Of a stretch of 64,000 nucleotides of DNA, positions 35,301 through 47,223 are shown one piece after another; within the stretch, counting starts at the first letter, position 1; every line of letters starts with the position of its first letter. Source of the stretch: Liolophura sinensis (taxonomy: Eukaryota > Mollusca > Polyplacophora > Chitonida > Chitonidae); contig NC_088300.1 of the NCBI RefSeq assembly GCF_032854445.1, positions 36,437,608 through 36,501,607 on the forward strand, read 5' to 3'. The notes beneath the pieces were generated by a model, which was not told the origin of the DNA, made no database searches, and saw only the letters and a list, made by a program, of their open reading frames with translations. A program made the translations under genes and the position numbers.

Positions 35301-37400
35301 GAACCTGCACTGTAAACCATGGGGTGGAACCATTAAACTACACTGTTAACCATGGGGTGGAACCATTAAACTACACTGTAAACCATGGGGCAGAACCATT
35401 AACCTGCACTGTAAACCATGGGGCAGAACCATTCAACTACACTGTAAACCATGGGGCAGAACCATTCAACTACACTGATAACCATAGGGTGGAACCATTA
35501 AACTACACTGTAAACCATGGGGCAGAACCATTCAACTACACTGTAAACCATGGGGTGGAACCATTAACCTGCACTGTAAACCATGGGGCAGAACCATTCA
35601 AATACACTGTAAACCATGGGGCAGAACCATTCAACTACACTGATAACCATGGGGTGGAACCATTAAACTACACTGTATACCATGGGGCAGAACCATTCAA
35701 CTACACTGTAAACCATGGGGCAGAACCATTAACCTGCACTGTAAACCATGGGCTGGAAGCATTAATCTACACTGTAAACCATGAAGTGGAACCATTAAAC
35801 TACACTGTAAAGCATGGGGCAGAACCATTAACCTGCACTGTAAACCATGGGGTGGAAGCATTAATCTACACTGTAAACCATGAAGTGGAACCATTAAACT
35901 ACACTGTAAACCATGGGGCAGAACCATTAACCTGCACTGTAAACCATGGGGTGGAAGCATTAATCTACACTGTAAACCATGAAGTGGAACCATTAACCTT
36001 CACTGTAAACCATGGGGTGGAAGCATTAAACTACACTTTACACCATGAAGTGGAACCATTAACCTGCACTGTAACCCATGAAGTGGAACCCATAACCTTC
36101 ACTGTAAACCATGGGGTGGAACTATTAAACTACGCTGTAAACCATGGTGTGGAACTATTAAACTAAACTGTAACTCATGGGGTGGAACCATTAACCTGCA
36201 CTGTTAATCATGGGGTGGAACCATTAACCTGCACTGTAAACAAGTTCATATGTGTCTCTTGGGGCGAAATGATCAAACTACACTGTAAACGATGAAGTGG
36301 AACCATTAACCTGCACTGTAAACCATGGGGTGGAACCATTAACCTGCACTGTAACCCATGAAGTGGAACCCTTAACCTTCACTGTAAACCATGGGGTGGA
36401 ACTATTAAACTACTCTGTAAACCATGGGGTGGAACTATTAAACCACACTGTAACTCATGGGGTGGAACCATTAACCTGCACTGTTAATCATGGGGTGGAA
36501 CCATTAAACTGCACTGTAAACAAGTTCATATGTGTCTCTTGGGGTGAAATGATCAAACTACACCGTAAACAAGCCAGCATGTGTCACATGGGGTGGAACT
36601 ATCAATCTACACTATAAAACATGGAGTGGAACCATCCATCTAGACTGTAAACCATGCCATGAAACCATCCATCTACACTGTAAACCATGGTATGAAACCA
36701 TCAATGTATACTGTAAACCATAGAGTGGAACCATCAATGTACACTGCAAACCATGGTGTGAAACCATCAATGTACACTGCAAATCTTTGAATGAAACCAT
36801 CAATCTACACTGTAAACCATGGAGTAGAGCCATCAATCTATTCTGTAAACCAAGGAGTACAGCCATCAATCTACACTGTAAAACCATGGAGTGGAACCAT
36901 CAAACTTCACAGTAGACCATGGAGTGGAACCATCAACCTACACTGTGAACCATGGAGTGGAACCATCAAACTTCACTGTAAACCATGGAGTGGAACCATC
37001 AAACTTCACTGTAAACCATGGATTTTAACCATCAATCTACACTGCAAATCAAGGGATGAAACCATCAATCTACACTATAAACCATGGAGTGGAACCATCC
37101 ATCTACACTGTAAAACATGGAGTGGAACCATCCATCTACACTGTAAACCATGGAGTGGAACCATCCATCTACACTGTAAAACATGGAGTGGAACCATCCA
37201 TCTACACTGTAAACCATGGAGTGGAACCATCCATCTACACTGTAAAACATGGTATGAAACCATCCATCTACAATGTAAAGCATAGAGTGGAACCATCTAT
37301 CTACACCGTAAACCATGGGGTGTAACCATTAAACTACACTGTAAACCATAGAGTGGAATCATCAATCTACACTGTAAATTATGGAATGAAACAATCAATC
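35301..37400. repeat. 33-bp minisatellite array, about 63 copies
   Basis: Unit of the type CACTGTAAACCATGGGGTGG followed by AACCATTAAACTA. Variants are grouped: a CATTAA(A/C)CT(A/G)C type on the left (to about 36500) and a CCATCCATCTACACTG or CATCAATCTACACTG type on the right. Higher-order patterns are visible, about 99 bp (three units) at 35740-36010 and 66 bp (two units, AAACCATGG alternating with AAACATGG) at 37090-37260. Some units carry an extra AAGTTCATATGTGTCTCTT. Because 33 is a multiple of three, long open frames appear on both strands, but stops interrupt the array overall, so I treat it as non-coding. Confidence 0.95.
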
Positions 37401-37645
37401 TTCACTATAAACAAGCCCTTGTGTGTTGCATGGGGTGGAATTATTGACCTACCCTGTAAACTGTTTCACACAGGATGTAATGATCGGCCTACACTAGAAA
37501 CAAACCTATGTGTGTCATATGGGGTGGAAACATCAATCTACACTGTAAACGAGCCCATGTTTGTACCGGTGGGCAGAATGGTTGAACTAAACTATAAACA
37601 ATCCTATATATGTCACCTGGGGTGGAACAGTCAATCTTATCTGCA
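37401..37645. repeat. Diverged edge of the 33-bp array
   Basis: Units with the longer spacer (CAAGCCCTTGTGTGTTGCAT, CAAACCTATGTGTGTCATAT, CAATCCTATATATGTCACCT) before GGGGTGGAA(C/A). They match the extended units inside the array and decay rightwards. Confidence 0.75.
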
Positions 37646-40104
37646 TGGTGGTGGCCGTGATGTAAAGAAAGTGCAGGAAACAGCATATGTGCTATCAAGG
37701 TGTATGCTTGTGCACTAATTAGCATATACAACAATGGAAAAAACAATACCTGTACCTGTTAAAGGCATTAAAAGAATGATGTCAATTCAACCTGGAACCA
37801 ATCAAAAGAACGTAAGACTTTGGTGAATTCCCTTAATAAGTAATGTACAGGTAAATGTAGATACAATTTTAGATACAGAAACTATCCCATATACATAACT
37901 TCACTTGATTCTAATCATAGCAACAGTCCAGGCACATGTTCATAAACATGACAGCATTAAAAACATATAATACATCAGATAAAAAGAAAAATGCAATAAC
38001 GCCTCCAACTCCATCAGTATTCTCTTTCACTTTCTCCTGATGCTTTTTAAATATAAAGAGCTTAAACCAATGAAAAAAAACATCAATGAATTTGAAATGC
38101 ATTGCACTACCAGCATGTATACTGATAATCTGTAAGACAAGTAGCTATTTTTGCCACATGACTGGAACTAAATTCATACAAAAGCTCATAAATAAAAATA
38201 AAATGGAGAAAGCTTATGGAGGAAATATATCCTCTTGAAAGAATGAAATAAATTGCGATTTAAACAATTATAACTTGGAAAACATTTAACTCTAAAAAAA
38301 AAAAAATTAACTCATATGTAAGCTATTGGGGTTTTTTTCTGTTACCAGAGTTTCTTTAAAATTTATTAACCAATTCCCATGAAGTCTGGACAAAAGTGCA
38401 TATGATTACTTTTTGGTGTGGATAAATCAAATGTGGAAAAATTTAAATTATGAATGTCATGGAGAAAACAAGGGAGGTAATCTTGCAAGAATAACAAGTG
38501 ACATTCTGCTTGTGTAGGATTTTGGGAAAAGTGTTAGTATGTCATGATTTTCTATTTCATATACCAATACATGTATAAAGTCATAAAGCTAAAGGGTTAT
38601 ATATTCCAAAATTAACTTAGATAATGTGCTTTATAATGTCATCACTTGATGTCCCTAATCTTCCTATAAAAAAGTACCTTAAACATATTACCTAAAATAC
38701 TTTATAATGCTTCCTTTTCAAAAAAGAAGCACCACTCCATATCACATTCATATATCATCTTCATATATAGTAAACCAACATCAGCCACAATCAACAGGTT
38801 ATTCACTCTCATACAAGTTCTAACATACATGCAGATCTCACCTTTACTCGTCTACTAAACATCTTCTCTAATAGGATTCATGTTTCAGAATTACACAGAT
38901 ATTTTTGACGACTAATACTTAGTCCTATGTTGTGGTGTAATTCTTGAACTTACTTTTGAACTTTAGCATTAATTTCAAGTTTGTCATGAAAGCTTATGAC
39001 AAATTTAAGTATTCATATAAAAACGTCTAAAGTAACAATGTGAAGATAGGACTAAATCTGACTTCAGTCTACGACAGCTTCATGAGCCTGGGCTAGGTGC
39101 CTGCTATAAAAAAAAGGGCTGTTCTCTAGTAAAAAGTGGTAAACCCCTTAGACTCTGGTCTGCAGGCCCTGATATTTATACAAGTCAGATAAACACGATC
39201 AAAGTCTAGGAAATGGAAAGTTATAGGAGCAGCCACTGAGATAAATGGGTTATCCCCCTTGGTCCTGAATTCTGGAAAGCTACCTGTAAATCATATGGAT
39301 CATTGGCTCACATAAATGTACTCAAACCTAAAAATAGCCAACAGGCAATTGTTCGAAAGATTCAAAACCTGCATGGTGGTTTGTCAAAAACTGACTGCGA
39401 CCTTATTCATTCAACACATGAAGATCCCAATTTCAACAAGCAGCAACACAAAGGCAGAATACTTCAGATGTATAAAACATCTTGTCAAAATTCTTATCAT
39501 TATTTCAGGATAATGTACATGTAAAGGGGGGCAGAGAAGGCAAAAAAAAAAATTCATCAATTCACCTCCTCGAGTTGCTGAAATTCCAGTATCTATGGGC
39601 CCCTGGACTTCGTTTGAACTGACTAGGGTTACTGACCTAAATTTTTAGTTAGATTATCCCAAGCCAATGCCATTTCACTTGGTCCTGGCAATAGGGTGGA
39701 GGGTAGCAGAACATACAACAATGAAAAAAGCACCATACTCATAATTTTCAACCAAATTCTTCTATGCTGAGAGTTCAATTTGAGAATGAATTTGGCAGTG
39801 CTAGCAAAGAAAAAGAGTTTCACTGTAGGTATAAAGCATTTTACTGCATTTACTACTAGAGTAAACATGTAAATTTATTGTAATATACTGTAAATGATTG
39901 GTGGTTTAAAGGACAAGACAGCACCTGGCTAAAACACATTTCAATCCAAAGCAGGACACTCAAGCTTTCTAAAAAGTATAACACTTTATTATTTTAATGA
40001 GATTTCACCGGTAATACTATTATCCAATCAAACATGTTGCTATCAGATTGTGCGGCCTAAGTTGTGATATAGCCTTTACCTATTCTCTCCATGAAGTGAC
40101 ATAT
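37646..40104. other. No gene recognised
   Basis: AT-rich with short A-runs. No supportable exon or element. Confidence 0.4.
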
Positions 40105-40741
40105 GATAACATAGTCCCAGGTGTCTACTTCAGCTCCTCTCTTTATATTCAGCTGGCAGAGTGTTATAGCCACAAGGGGAACCAATGGTAAACGATACAC
40201 CGAACCATGCCATGTTCGGTAAGTCCTTTCCAAACAACGGCTGCAGTCCAAAAGTGGTGTCAACTTTGGCTCTTACCTCTCAGCTCGCCTGTACACGCAA
40301 CATTGCAGATATATTCCATTCAGCAATGGCACACCAGCCCCGTATTCACGGCACGGCAGGCCATTTCTATACAAAGCGGCCATTAAGCTTGTCTTTTCAG
40401 GTTTAACCCGCATGCGCCATCTAAGAAAGATAATTTTTTCAAGACCCATAACTGTGGTGAAAGCAAAATGGCTGCTGCTTTAGCGATGACCGTGAGGTGA
40501 ATTTAGGTCTCCTGTGTCTTTACAAAAGAAATATATTTGGGATGTTACATGTTTAGGCGAGTTGAGAGGTAAGAGCCAAAGTTGACGCCACTTTTGGAGT
40601 GTAGCCTTTGTTTGGAAAGGACTTATCGCACATGGCATGAATCTGTCTATGGTTTACCACTGGTTCCCCGTGTGGCTACGACACTCTGCCAGCCAAATAT
40701 AAAGAGAGGAGTTGAAGTAGCCACATGGGGCTAATGATAAC
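40105..40741. repeat. Foldback element: ~185-bp inverted arms around a ~264-bp loop
   Basis: Left arm 40105-40290 and right arm 40555-40741 are reverse complements at roughly 85% by eye. Shared blocks include CCTCTCTTTATATT, GCTGGCAGAGTG, AAGTCCTTTCCAAACAA and CAACTTTGGCTCTTACCTCT. Arm divergence suggests some age. No target duplication was identified and no transposase is present. Confidence 0.85.
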
Positions 40742-42652
40742 ACAAAACTACAGCATAAGGCATCATTTTGGAATCGTTTACAACGATTTAGTTATGTGCA
40801 GCCAACGGGCCACTTCACAAAGTGTTGTGGGACAGGTCTGTACCATTTACGGATCAAGCCATGTAATATTCAACGATGGTATCACAAACTATGACAGTAG
40901 CATACTGTCTCGGTTCAAACCACATCCATCTACCGCAATACATTTTTTGTCATTCATTTTAGCGTTTGGTCCGCAGTTTCTAAATAACAAATATCACTCA
41001 GTGTAAAATTGATTTGGGAGGCCGAAAGTTTATAGGGATGAGCAGACGGCATCTCTCCGGACAACTTGTAAAATTAATTAAAAATCTTATGATATAATTT
41101 TTTTCCCTCTGAAGAATCAAAATTTTGTCCCTTTGTCTTTCTCGCACACAGAGTTCTGTTTTCTCTTATAAAATACAGTACAATTATTGAAATGTTGTGT
41201 TCAAGCATAAAACGGAAGCATAAAATCCAGCGACAGTTGACGGCCTTGACCATCCTCAGCGGTATTTAGATTTATTGAGCATAAATCTAGATGTACAACA
41301 ATCCTGTGGTGATTTTCTGAACATTTAATTGGGGTCAAAATCACCAGCACAACCCCTCCGGAGGTTACGACCTGAACCAATAAAACAGGCACGATCGAGT
41401 ATACGCAGCTAGGCTATTGAAACAGGGGCGCTTGAGTTCCTTTTTATGCCATAATAGGCCTACCCTATCAAGAGTTCAAGCAGCGGAAGAAATATTTATC
41501 CAGTATGTCAAATTTCCGAGAAAACTATATTTGTCTCTCGGACCTTCATCGCAGAATTCCTCAACTTTAATCTGCCATAGCCTACTGCTTAGACTATTAT
41601 ACGGAATATACGGAAAATGATGTTATAGAGCTAGAGTAAACGGTACATCCCCTTGCCCTCGATAAGGGAGACGTGCTGAAGCTGTGTCAAGACAAAGTTT
41701 CACTAAGCTTTTCTTGGGTTGGGTTGAAAGAAATCTAAAAAAAATCTTGCAAGTTTAAGATACTTTGCATGGTAGTCTTTCAGTGGACATAAACATTAGT
41801 CAGGTGCTGTCTTTGACTTTAAGATAAACCCAAGAAAATTTCATTGGTACTATCACTTTAAATGTCTTCCAGCACATCCAGGACAATTCAAGAGATGACT
41901 TGATCGGCAAGTGTAATAAACTTGTCATACAAATGACTAGTTGGTAGTCCTTTGCATCTCTGATAAATTTCAACACAGTAATTATCATTCTCCTGTAGAA
42001 TGGGAATAAAAGAAACTGTGTGTAAGTAAATAAAACTATAAGAGAAGTGAGCAGAGTACATGTTGTTTTCTCAGTACACTACATGTAATGTATGCTATCT
42101 GAGAATCATTCTATTTTGGAAGACAAATCAGAAGTTAGAGACCATGTGATCTTCTTTGTAACAAACGGCGTGGGTGAAGAAAACCGTCCTCCCAATGTTA
42201 TTGTGTAGGAAAATACCTATTTATGAATCGCTGTCAGCGATCTTGTATCCGTTGGATTTGTACAATTTTCAGCTTTCCAGATAGTCTGAGAATTTCTGCA
42301 GAGCTTTTGTGATGTTATTTTGTACAGCTAGGCCTTACTGGGCGCTGGTGAAAATGTGAAAATGACCTTTTCCCCAATGCTTTCACACTGGGCGGCCCAA
42401 AGGGTGGTCACGTGACCCCAACTTCCGACCCATCTTACAGAATGATGAAATGATATTTGCATTGATTATTTGGTGCGTCATAATAGTTTCATGTGAGCGC
42501 ATGGACTGGCAGGAACATGTAAATAGAGAGAATATATACCATCATCTTTCACAGTAGATGTGTATCAACAAGAGCAACAACAACAACGTGGGTTAAAACA
42601 GGAAGACATGACAATTACACACATAAGACATGTAAGACACAGCAAAAGCGTT
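40742..42652. other. Intergenic; probable 3' UTR of the CXXC gene at the right end
   Basis: No further gene seen. A minus-strand AATAAA (TTTATT at 41271-41276) would give the CXXC gene a 3' UTR of about 1.4 kb, but nothing confirms it. Confidence 0.35.
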
Positions 42653-45600
42653 TTAGACTGTGCTGACTTGCAGGTCTACTTTCTTAGAAAGAAACTGAAG
42701 CAGTCTATCAACATTGCTGGAGGAAGCAAGAATATCAGGATTCAAAAGAATATTTTCCACTTTAAACTTCTCCCCTGGAAGCTCTATTTGCACTACACCT
42801 TCATCCCCCAGATCCTGTCTCAGCACAACACTGTCCTCCACTGTACCACTCAGTCCAACCAGGAAAGGCTTTCCGTCCACAAGAATTTCTTTGATTGCCG
42901 GTACAGAGTTACCTGCATCAGCAGTGTACTGGGAATTTGGTGCAGATGTAAGATCACATGAAGCTGGACTTTGGGTATCTTCCACCAGGGAATTTTGGTC
43001 AAATTCTATTTCCACACTGTTCGTGCCATCTGCTCGAATGTAGGCACTCACGTGGAAGTCATCAATGCTGATCATTTCTCGCTCATAGTCAGGCAGACTG
43101 GATGACTGTTCACTGAGCTGACCATCAGTTTTGTTTGGTAAAGATGACGGTCTTGAAGGGTGACAAGTGAAGTTCTTGTACACATCATCCAAATATCGTT
43201 TCAAGTGGGCATCCATGGGTGGCTTAGCAGTAGTCTTGTCCTTTGCTGGGACAGGGGATTGTTTGCCTGAGTTCGCTGATGGAGGGGTTGGTTGTCGCGG
43301 TGGGGGTAACTCTGGCCTGGGACCGTCCGAAGGAGGAGGTGGTTGTGCAGGAGGAAACCTACGCACCTCTCCAGGTTCCAAGTCATCCAATCCACGACCC
43401 AAGCTATCCATCGGAAGAGGGCCTGGGAACCGTGGGAAATAGGGAGGTCCCATGGGTGCACCAGGAATCCCACGCACCATTTCCATGGGATATCGAGGTG
43501 CATACGCAGGGTAACCACCTGGGAAATGCATGCCAAATGGAATACCATGTGGCATCCATGGACTGAACAACCGCGGCGGTGGTGGCTGACCACCAGGATA
43601 GGTACAACCATCCATCATGGACTGGTGGGGAGACCGCTCCTTGGGGCTGGGGCTGGGACTGAACCGATTGGATCTGGCAGAGCTCTGAGGAAGTCCTTCT
43701 GGGGGTTGTGGAGGGAATCGGACATACTCTGGTCTAAGTCCATATCTATATGCATTGAAATCAGGAGAAGGAAGTCTCCTCTGATCTGAGAAGGGTGAGA
43801 TTTGCGAATGTCTGTGCACATCAGATGTGGCTGAATTAGGGACTGGACCCAGTCTGTGACCATCTTGCAGATAAGCTGGATGTGATTGTCCTCTTACATC
43901 AATTACTGGTGGAAGCCTCTGAGCATCTGGGCTGACCACTGGATGCTGTTGCCGGTGTAAGTTGATCGGCTGCTGATATTGCCTTTGAGTATCTGCAGAA
44001 GATTTTGCAGGATTAAGCCCTCGAGAATCTTTAAGGGGTGGACAGTGCCTGGGAGGTTCAGGTGTCCCAAATGACTTCTGGCTCTGCGAATCTGACATAT
44101 ACCCTGCAGAAAATCGTGTACTGTCCTCGATTCTCAAAGGTGGAGTTGATGACCTTGAACCCTCAGGTCTGTTAGAGGGTGGGTACATGGCTGGAACCTG
44201 ACCAGGGTATACAGGTCTAAAACCATGGGGTGAAGGGCCATACATCTCTGCTGGGGATGACCGAGGATCTCTGGGGTAATAGATCATTCTAGGAGGATAG
44301 GGCCCCGAATCAAATCCTCTCAGAAATGGGATGGAGTTCACTGAAGGTGCATGCAGGCCAGAAGCACTAGATCCCATCATATGATAAGGGAATCTCGGTG
44401 CTCCCACATCAAAGCAGGGCGAAGCCATATTAGGGATGCGCAACGCATGATCCGGGTGCACATTATCGTAAGGCATGTCCCTGTTAGGGTTACTTTGAAC
44501 ACTTGCAGGTGAAGCACTAGACCTATGGCTCCTTGATCTCTTGTCAAGTGAGCCTGAATGCATCTTAGTCCATTTTGCACAAATGCTCGTCTGCCTTTCA
44601 CTTTTATGAGATCGCCCTTTTGTTTTATTTTTTGAGTACGGTACCTTTTCCAGGATATCTTTAATAATAATGCGATCATCTTGAGGCTCTTTTGTGGTTG
44701 ACACTGCTGTGTCTACCCCACTAGGCACCTCTATCAAAGGATCAGAATTGCGTCGCCCAAATGCTTGAAGAGAACCTTGGGGTACTGCTCCGTCTACAGA
44801 GAGCTTGCGTTCTAGAATCTTCTTCCGTAGCAGTTCGCGTTGAGGCATGTGAAGGTCACTGCCAGTCAAGAGAGGCTCAGGAGAATGTGCAGAAACTGGG
44901 TGTTCTGACAGACCATCTTCATCTCTGTCAGCATTTATTATCCTCTTTTGAAAGAAGTCCTCAGAGCTCAATCCTTTGTCCTCTTCATCCTCACCTGGAG
45001 GATGAGGTTTGACAGGATGGACAGTCTGTGCATCAGGAACAGTTTGAGTAGGTTCTTTCATGGGTTCACATATTTTCTCAACAGCAACAACATCTGTATT
45101 GAGAGCATCCTCTTCAGCAGGAGCGTAGTTCATGTTTTCTGCTTCACCTTCCGGGAGGTGGTCATCCTGGCTTTCTGGGGACAATAGCACCATCGGTCTC
45201 TCCAGTAATGCAGTGTCATCTGGAAGAAGAACATCTTCGTTTGTCGTGTACTCCATGGAATTCTGAGACTCCAGTGAACAGTCTGTTGAGGGCACTCTAA
45301 ATTTGGAGGGTTTCCTCAGGTACAAGCACTTCCTGTATATACAGCTCTGTTTCAACACACTTCGCCGCTGGCATTGGATGCAGGTGCCGCAGTTTTCTTT
45401 GACCTGACAAGGACCACATTCGCCACATCGCTTTCTACGTTTAACCCTGCTGTTTGGAGATTCTTCATCATGTCTCCTTCTCTTTGACTTGGATTTTGGT
45501 TTGACTGGTGATGGGTCTCTGGAATCAAACAACGGCGTACCCTCCTGTGTTGTGATAATATAGTCCATATCTGTATCATCCGACTCCTGAATGGAGTAGC

Positions 45601-45724
45601 CCTGCGAGTAGTTGGCATTGTTTTCACTGTCGTCTGGGTCTGTGAGAAGACTGCAGTCTGGCTCCTGTTTGACAGATGTCAGAATCGCGGGTACAACTTC
45701 CTCGTTCTCATCGAACTCAGACAT
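42653..45724 (-). CDS. Large CXXC-type zinc finger protein (single coding exon)
   Basis: One uninterrupted frame of 1,023 codons. Residues 95-138 form a CXXC finger: cysteines at 100, 103, 106, 112, 115, 118, 128 and 133 (CxxCxxC-x5-CxxCxxC-x9-C-x4-C). This fold normally binds two zinc ions and unmethylated or CpG-containing DNA. The linker between the sixth and seventh cysteines is short and lacks KFGG, as in the TET/CXXC4/CXXC5 class rather than CFP1/DNMT1/MLL; KQSCxxRxC after the linker recalls KDM2-type fingers. Basic clusters at 75-84 and 95-99 look like nuclear localisation signals. VKQE at 18-21 fits a SUMO site. The N-terminus is acidic; 430-860 is Pro/Ser/Arg-rich and probably disordered; 880-1023 is less biased and may be a conserved tail. 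No TET dioxygenase, PHD, MBD, JmjC or methyltransferase domain is visible. The start has A at -3. I do not recognise the family beyond the CXXC finger; a transcriptional or chromatin role is inference. Confidence 0.9.
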   Translation of the reverse strand: MSEFDENEEVVPAILTSVKQEPDCSLLTDPDDSENNANYSQGYSIQESDDTDMDYIITTQEGTPLFDSRDPSPVKPKSKSKRRRHDEESPNSRVKRRKRCGECGPCQVKENCGTCIQCQRRSVLKQSCIYRKCLYLRKPSKFRVPSTDCSLESQNSMEYTTNEDVLLPDDTALLERPMVLLSPESQDDHLPEGEAENMNYAPAEEDALNTDVVAVEKICEPMKEPTQTVPDAQTVHPVKPHPPGEDEEDKGLSSEDFFQKRIINADRDEDGLSEHPVSAHSPEPLLTGSDLHMPQRELLRKKILERKLSVDGAVPQGSLQAFGRRNSDPLIEVPSGVDTAVSTTKEPQDDRIIIKDILEKVPYSKNKTKGRSHKSERQTSICAKWTKMHSGSLDKRSRSHRSSASPASVQSNPNRDMPYDNVHPDHALRIPNMASPCFDVGAPRFPYHMMGSSASGLHAPSVNSIPFLRGFDSGPYPPRMIYYPRDPRSSPAEMYGPSPHGFRPVYPGQVPAMYPPSNRPEGSRSSTPPLRIEDSTRFSAGYMSDSQSQKSFGTPEPPRHCPPLKDSRGLNPAKSSADTQRQYQQPINLHRQQHPVVSPDAQRLPPVIDVRGQSHPAYLQDGHRLGPVPNSATSDVHRHSQISPFSDQRRLPSPDFNAYRYGLRPEYVRFPPQPPEGLPQSSARSNRFSPSPSPKERSPHQSMMDGCTYPGGQPPPPRLFSPWMPHGIPFGMHFPGGYPAYAPRYPMEMVRGIPGAPMGPPYFPRFPGPLPMDSLGRGLDDLEPGEVRRFPPAQPPPPSDGPRPELPPPRQPTPPSANSGKQSPVPAKDKTTAKPPMDAHLKRYLDDVYKNFTCHPSRPSSLPNKTDGQLSEQSSSLPDYEREMISIDDFHVSAYIRADGTNSVEIEFDQNSLVEDTQSPASCDLTSAPNSQYTADAGNSVPAIKEILVDGKPFLVGLSGTVEDSVVLRQDLGDEGVVQIELPGEKFKVENILLNPDILASSSNVDRLLQFLSKKVDLQVSTV

Positions 45725-45750
45725 TTTGATTTCACGGGAGCTGTCTTCCT
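45725..45750 (-). other. 5' UTR end and 3' splice site of the CXXC gene
   Basis: Read on the minus strand, a pyrimidine-rich tract ending in TTTTCTAATCAG (AG at 45750-45749) is followed by 24 untranslated bases and then the start ATG at 45724. This is a good intron acceptor, so at least one 5' UTR exon should lie to the right of 45750. That exon was not located. The acceptor argues against the reading frame being an intronless retrocopy. Confidence 0.6.
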
Positions 45751-46880
45751 GATTAGAAAAAGAAACAAAGACTACATGTTAGTTTACTATTTACATGTGC
45801 TAATGATGTCTAAAATAACTACTGCACAACTCAATAGTTAATATGCTAGTCTAAACTATGTCTCATCATGTTCATAGGATGGCAGATGTATGTTGTATTT
45901 TGATATAATTTGATAACTGATCAATAACACGGAATCCAATCAATGCTGTCCATTATGAAACTATTTTTGTCACACTTACATCCCCTTTTCATGGAAGGAA
46001 ATATCTATTTTCATTTACACAACATTCTGTGTCACTTAGAAACAAAAGTTTGGACGCAAAACACATATCTTGCAAGCTTCTTGTTGACATCCTGGACGGC
46101 ACACATTTTTAAAGGATGCAGCTGTTGTTCTATTGATCTTGTTATTTCTTCAGAATTCGATGCATTCAAATACATAGCTTTCGATTTGAGACATGACTAC
46201 ATGGTGCTGACATCACTTTGTGCCATGACGTTGCTTTACGGCATGGTCGGGCAAATCCATGCATTTTAACATTTACCAGTATATAGAATAATTAACATTA
46301 TCTATAACTGATGAATTTCATTGCATGAAATATTCATTGCAATGTAAGTTGGGTAATTAAAGTCTTGCTTGGTGGATAATTTTTATCATTGCATATACCC
46401 GCCAAAGTTAAAGTGTAGTGATTTACCACACTGTGATAACAAAGGGACATGACCACGATGTTGTGACTCCAAACCCTTACATCTACAACCAGTAATTATC
46501 CCAGTAATTAAGTATAAAGTCTGGAATAAAGGAATAAAAAACACTGCACCACAGTGACTTTATGCAGTCCACGGAACCAAGTCAGTTAAGTCCAAAATCC
46601 AGAGGCTCCTTTCATAAGGCTTCCTAAATTATATTTTTTGTATTTTTTTTTTGTAAATGACGTTAGCCATTTGTTATAGCATTACAAGACTACTTTAGTT
46701 AAAAGAAAGTTTATGAACTGTTATGAAATCAGTCCAAATAATATATGTGCATGTACATGTAACTATTAAAATCATATGTGAGATTAAGACAAAAGAAAAA
46801 AACATTCAAGAAAAAATAGCTGTGGCTCATTTCTATAGAACACACTTTTCGGAATATGTGATGTTTGAACTCTAGCTCTT
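45751..46880. other. Probable 5' intron of the CXXC gene; no exon found
   Basis: AT-rich. By the splice acceptor at 45749-45750 this should be intron on the minus strand. The upstream exon was not identified here or further right. Confidence 0.35.
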
Positions 46881-46889
46881 GGCCAACGA

Positions 46890-47035
46890 GATACGAATTC
46901 AAATCCAACTCCCACATATTAGGCTGCAAACTTTGTAAACAGTTTCCTCCAAACACACTTCTGGCTCCCGTCATAAAGGTGAAATACTATTGAGTACACA
47001 GCAAAACAGCAGTCAATAAATAAAAAAAATAAATA
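46890..47035 (+). mobile_element. Decayed SINE-like copy, 3' part
   Basis: GAATTCAAATCCAACTC (B-box-like), then GTTTCCTCC, CTCCCGTCATAAAGGTGAAA and an AATAAATAAAAAAAATAAAT tail, with the middle shortened. Order and tail match the young SINE family. Confidence 0.55.
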
Positions 47036-47223
47036 CATCAGTAGATTTTCCAGACAACTGGCCAGCTGCAGAGATTTGCTGCAGGTTCTTGCCCATTTCA
47101 GTTGTCATTTAAGTGAAATATTTTCCAGAAGAACAGATTAACAATCTGCATGACTTAATTTTGCTTAGGAATGTTTCACCTGATGGCCTGGGGAGAAGGA
47201 CACCCACCAGAGCCCATACATTA

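Noticed and set aside
35324-36166. 280-codon open frame encoding 11-residue repeats
   Set aside because: Created by a 33-bp satellite unit without stops. Other frames and the opposite strand are open too, and neighbouring units carry stops.
35301-37400. CRISPR-like array of regularly spaced repeats
   Set aside because: Units are contiguous variants without unique spacers, in a eukaryotic genome.
43201-43789. Open frames on both strands inside the CXXC gene
   Set aside because: Out-of-frame shadows of a GC-richer coding exon.
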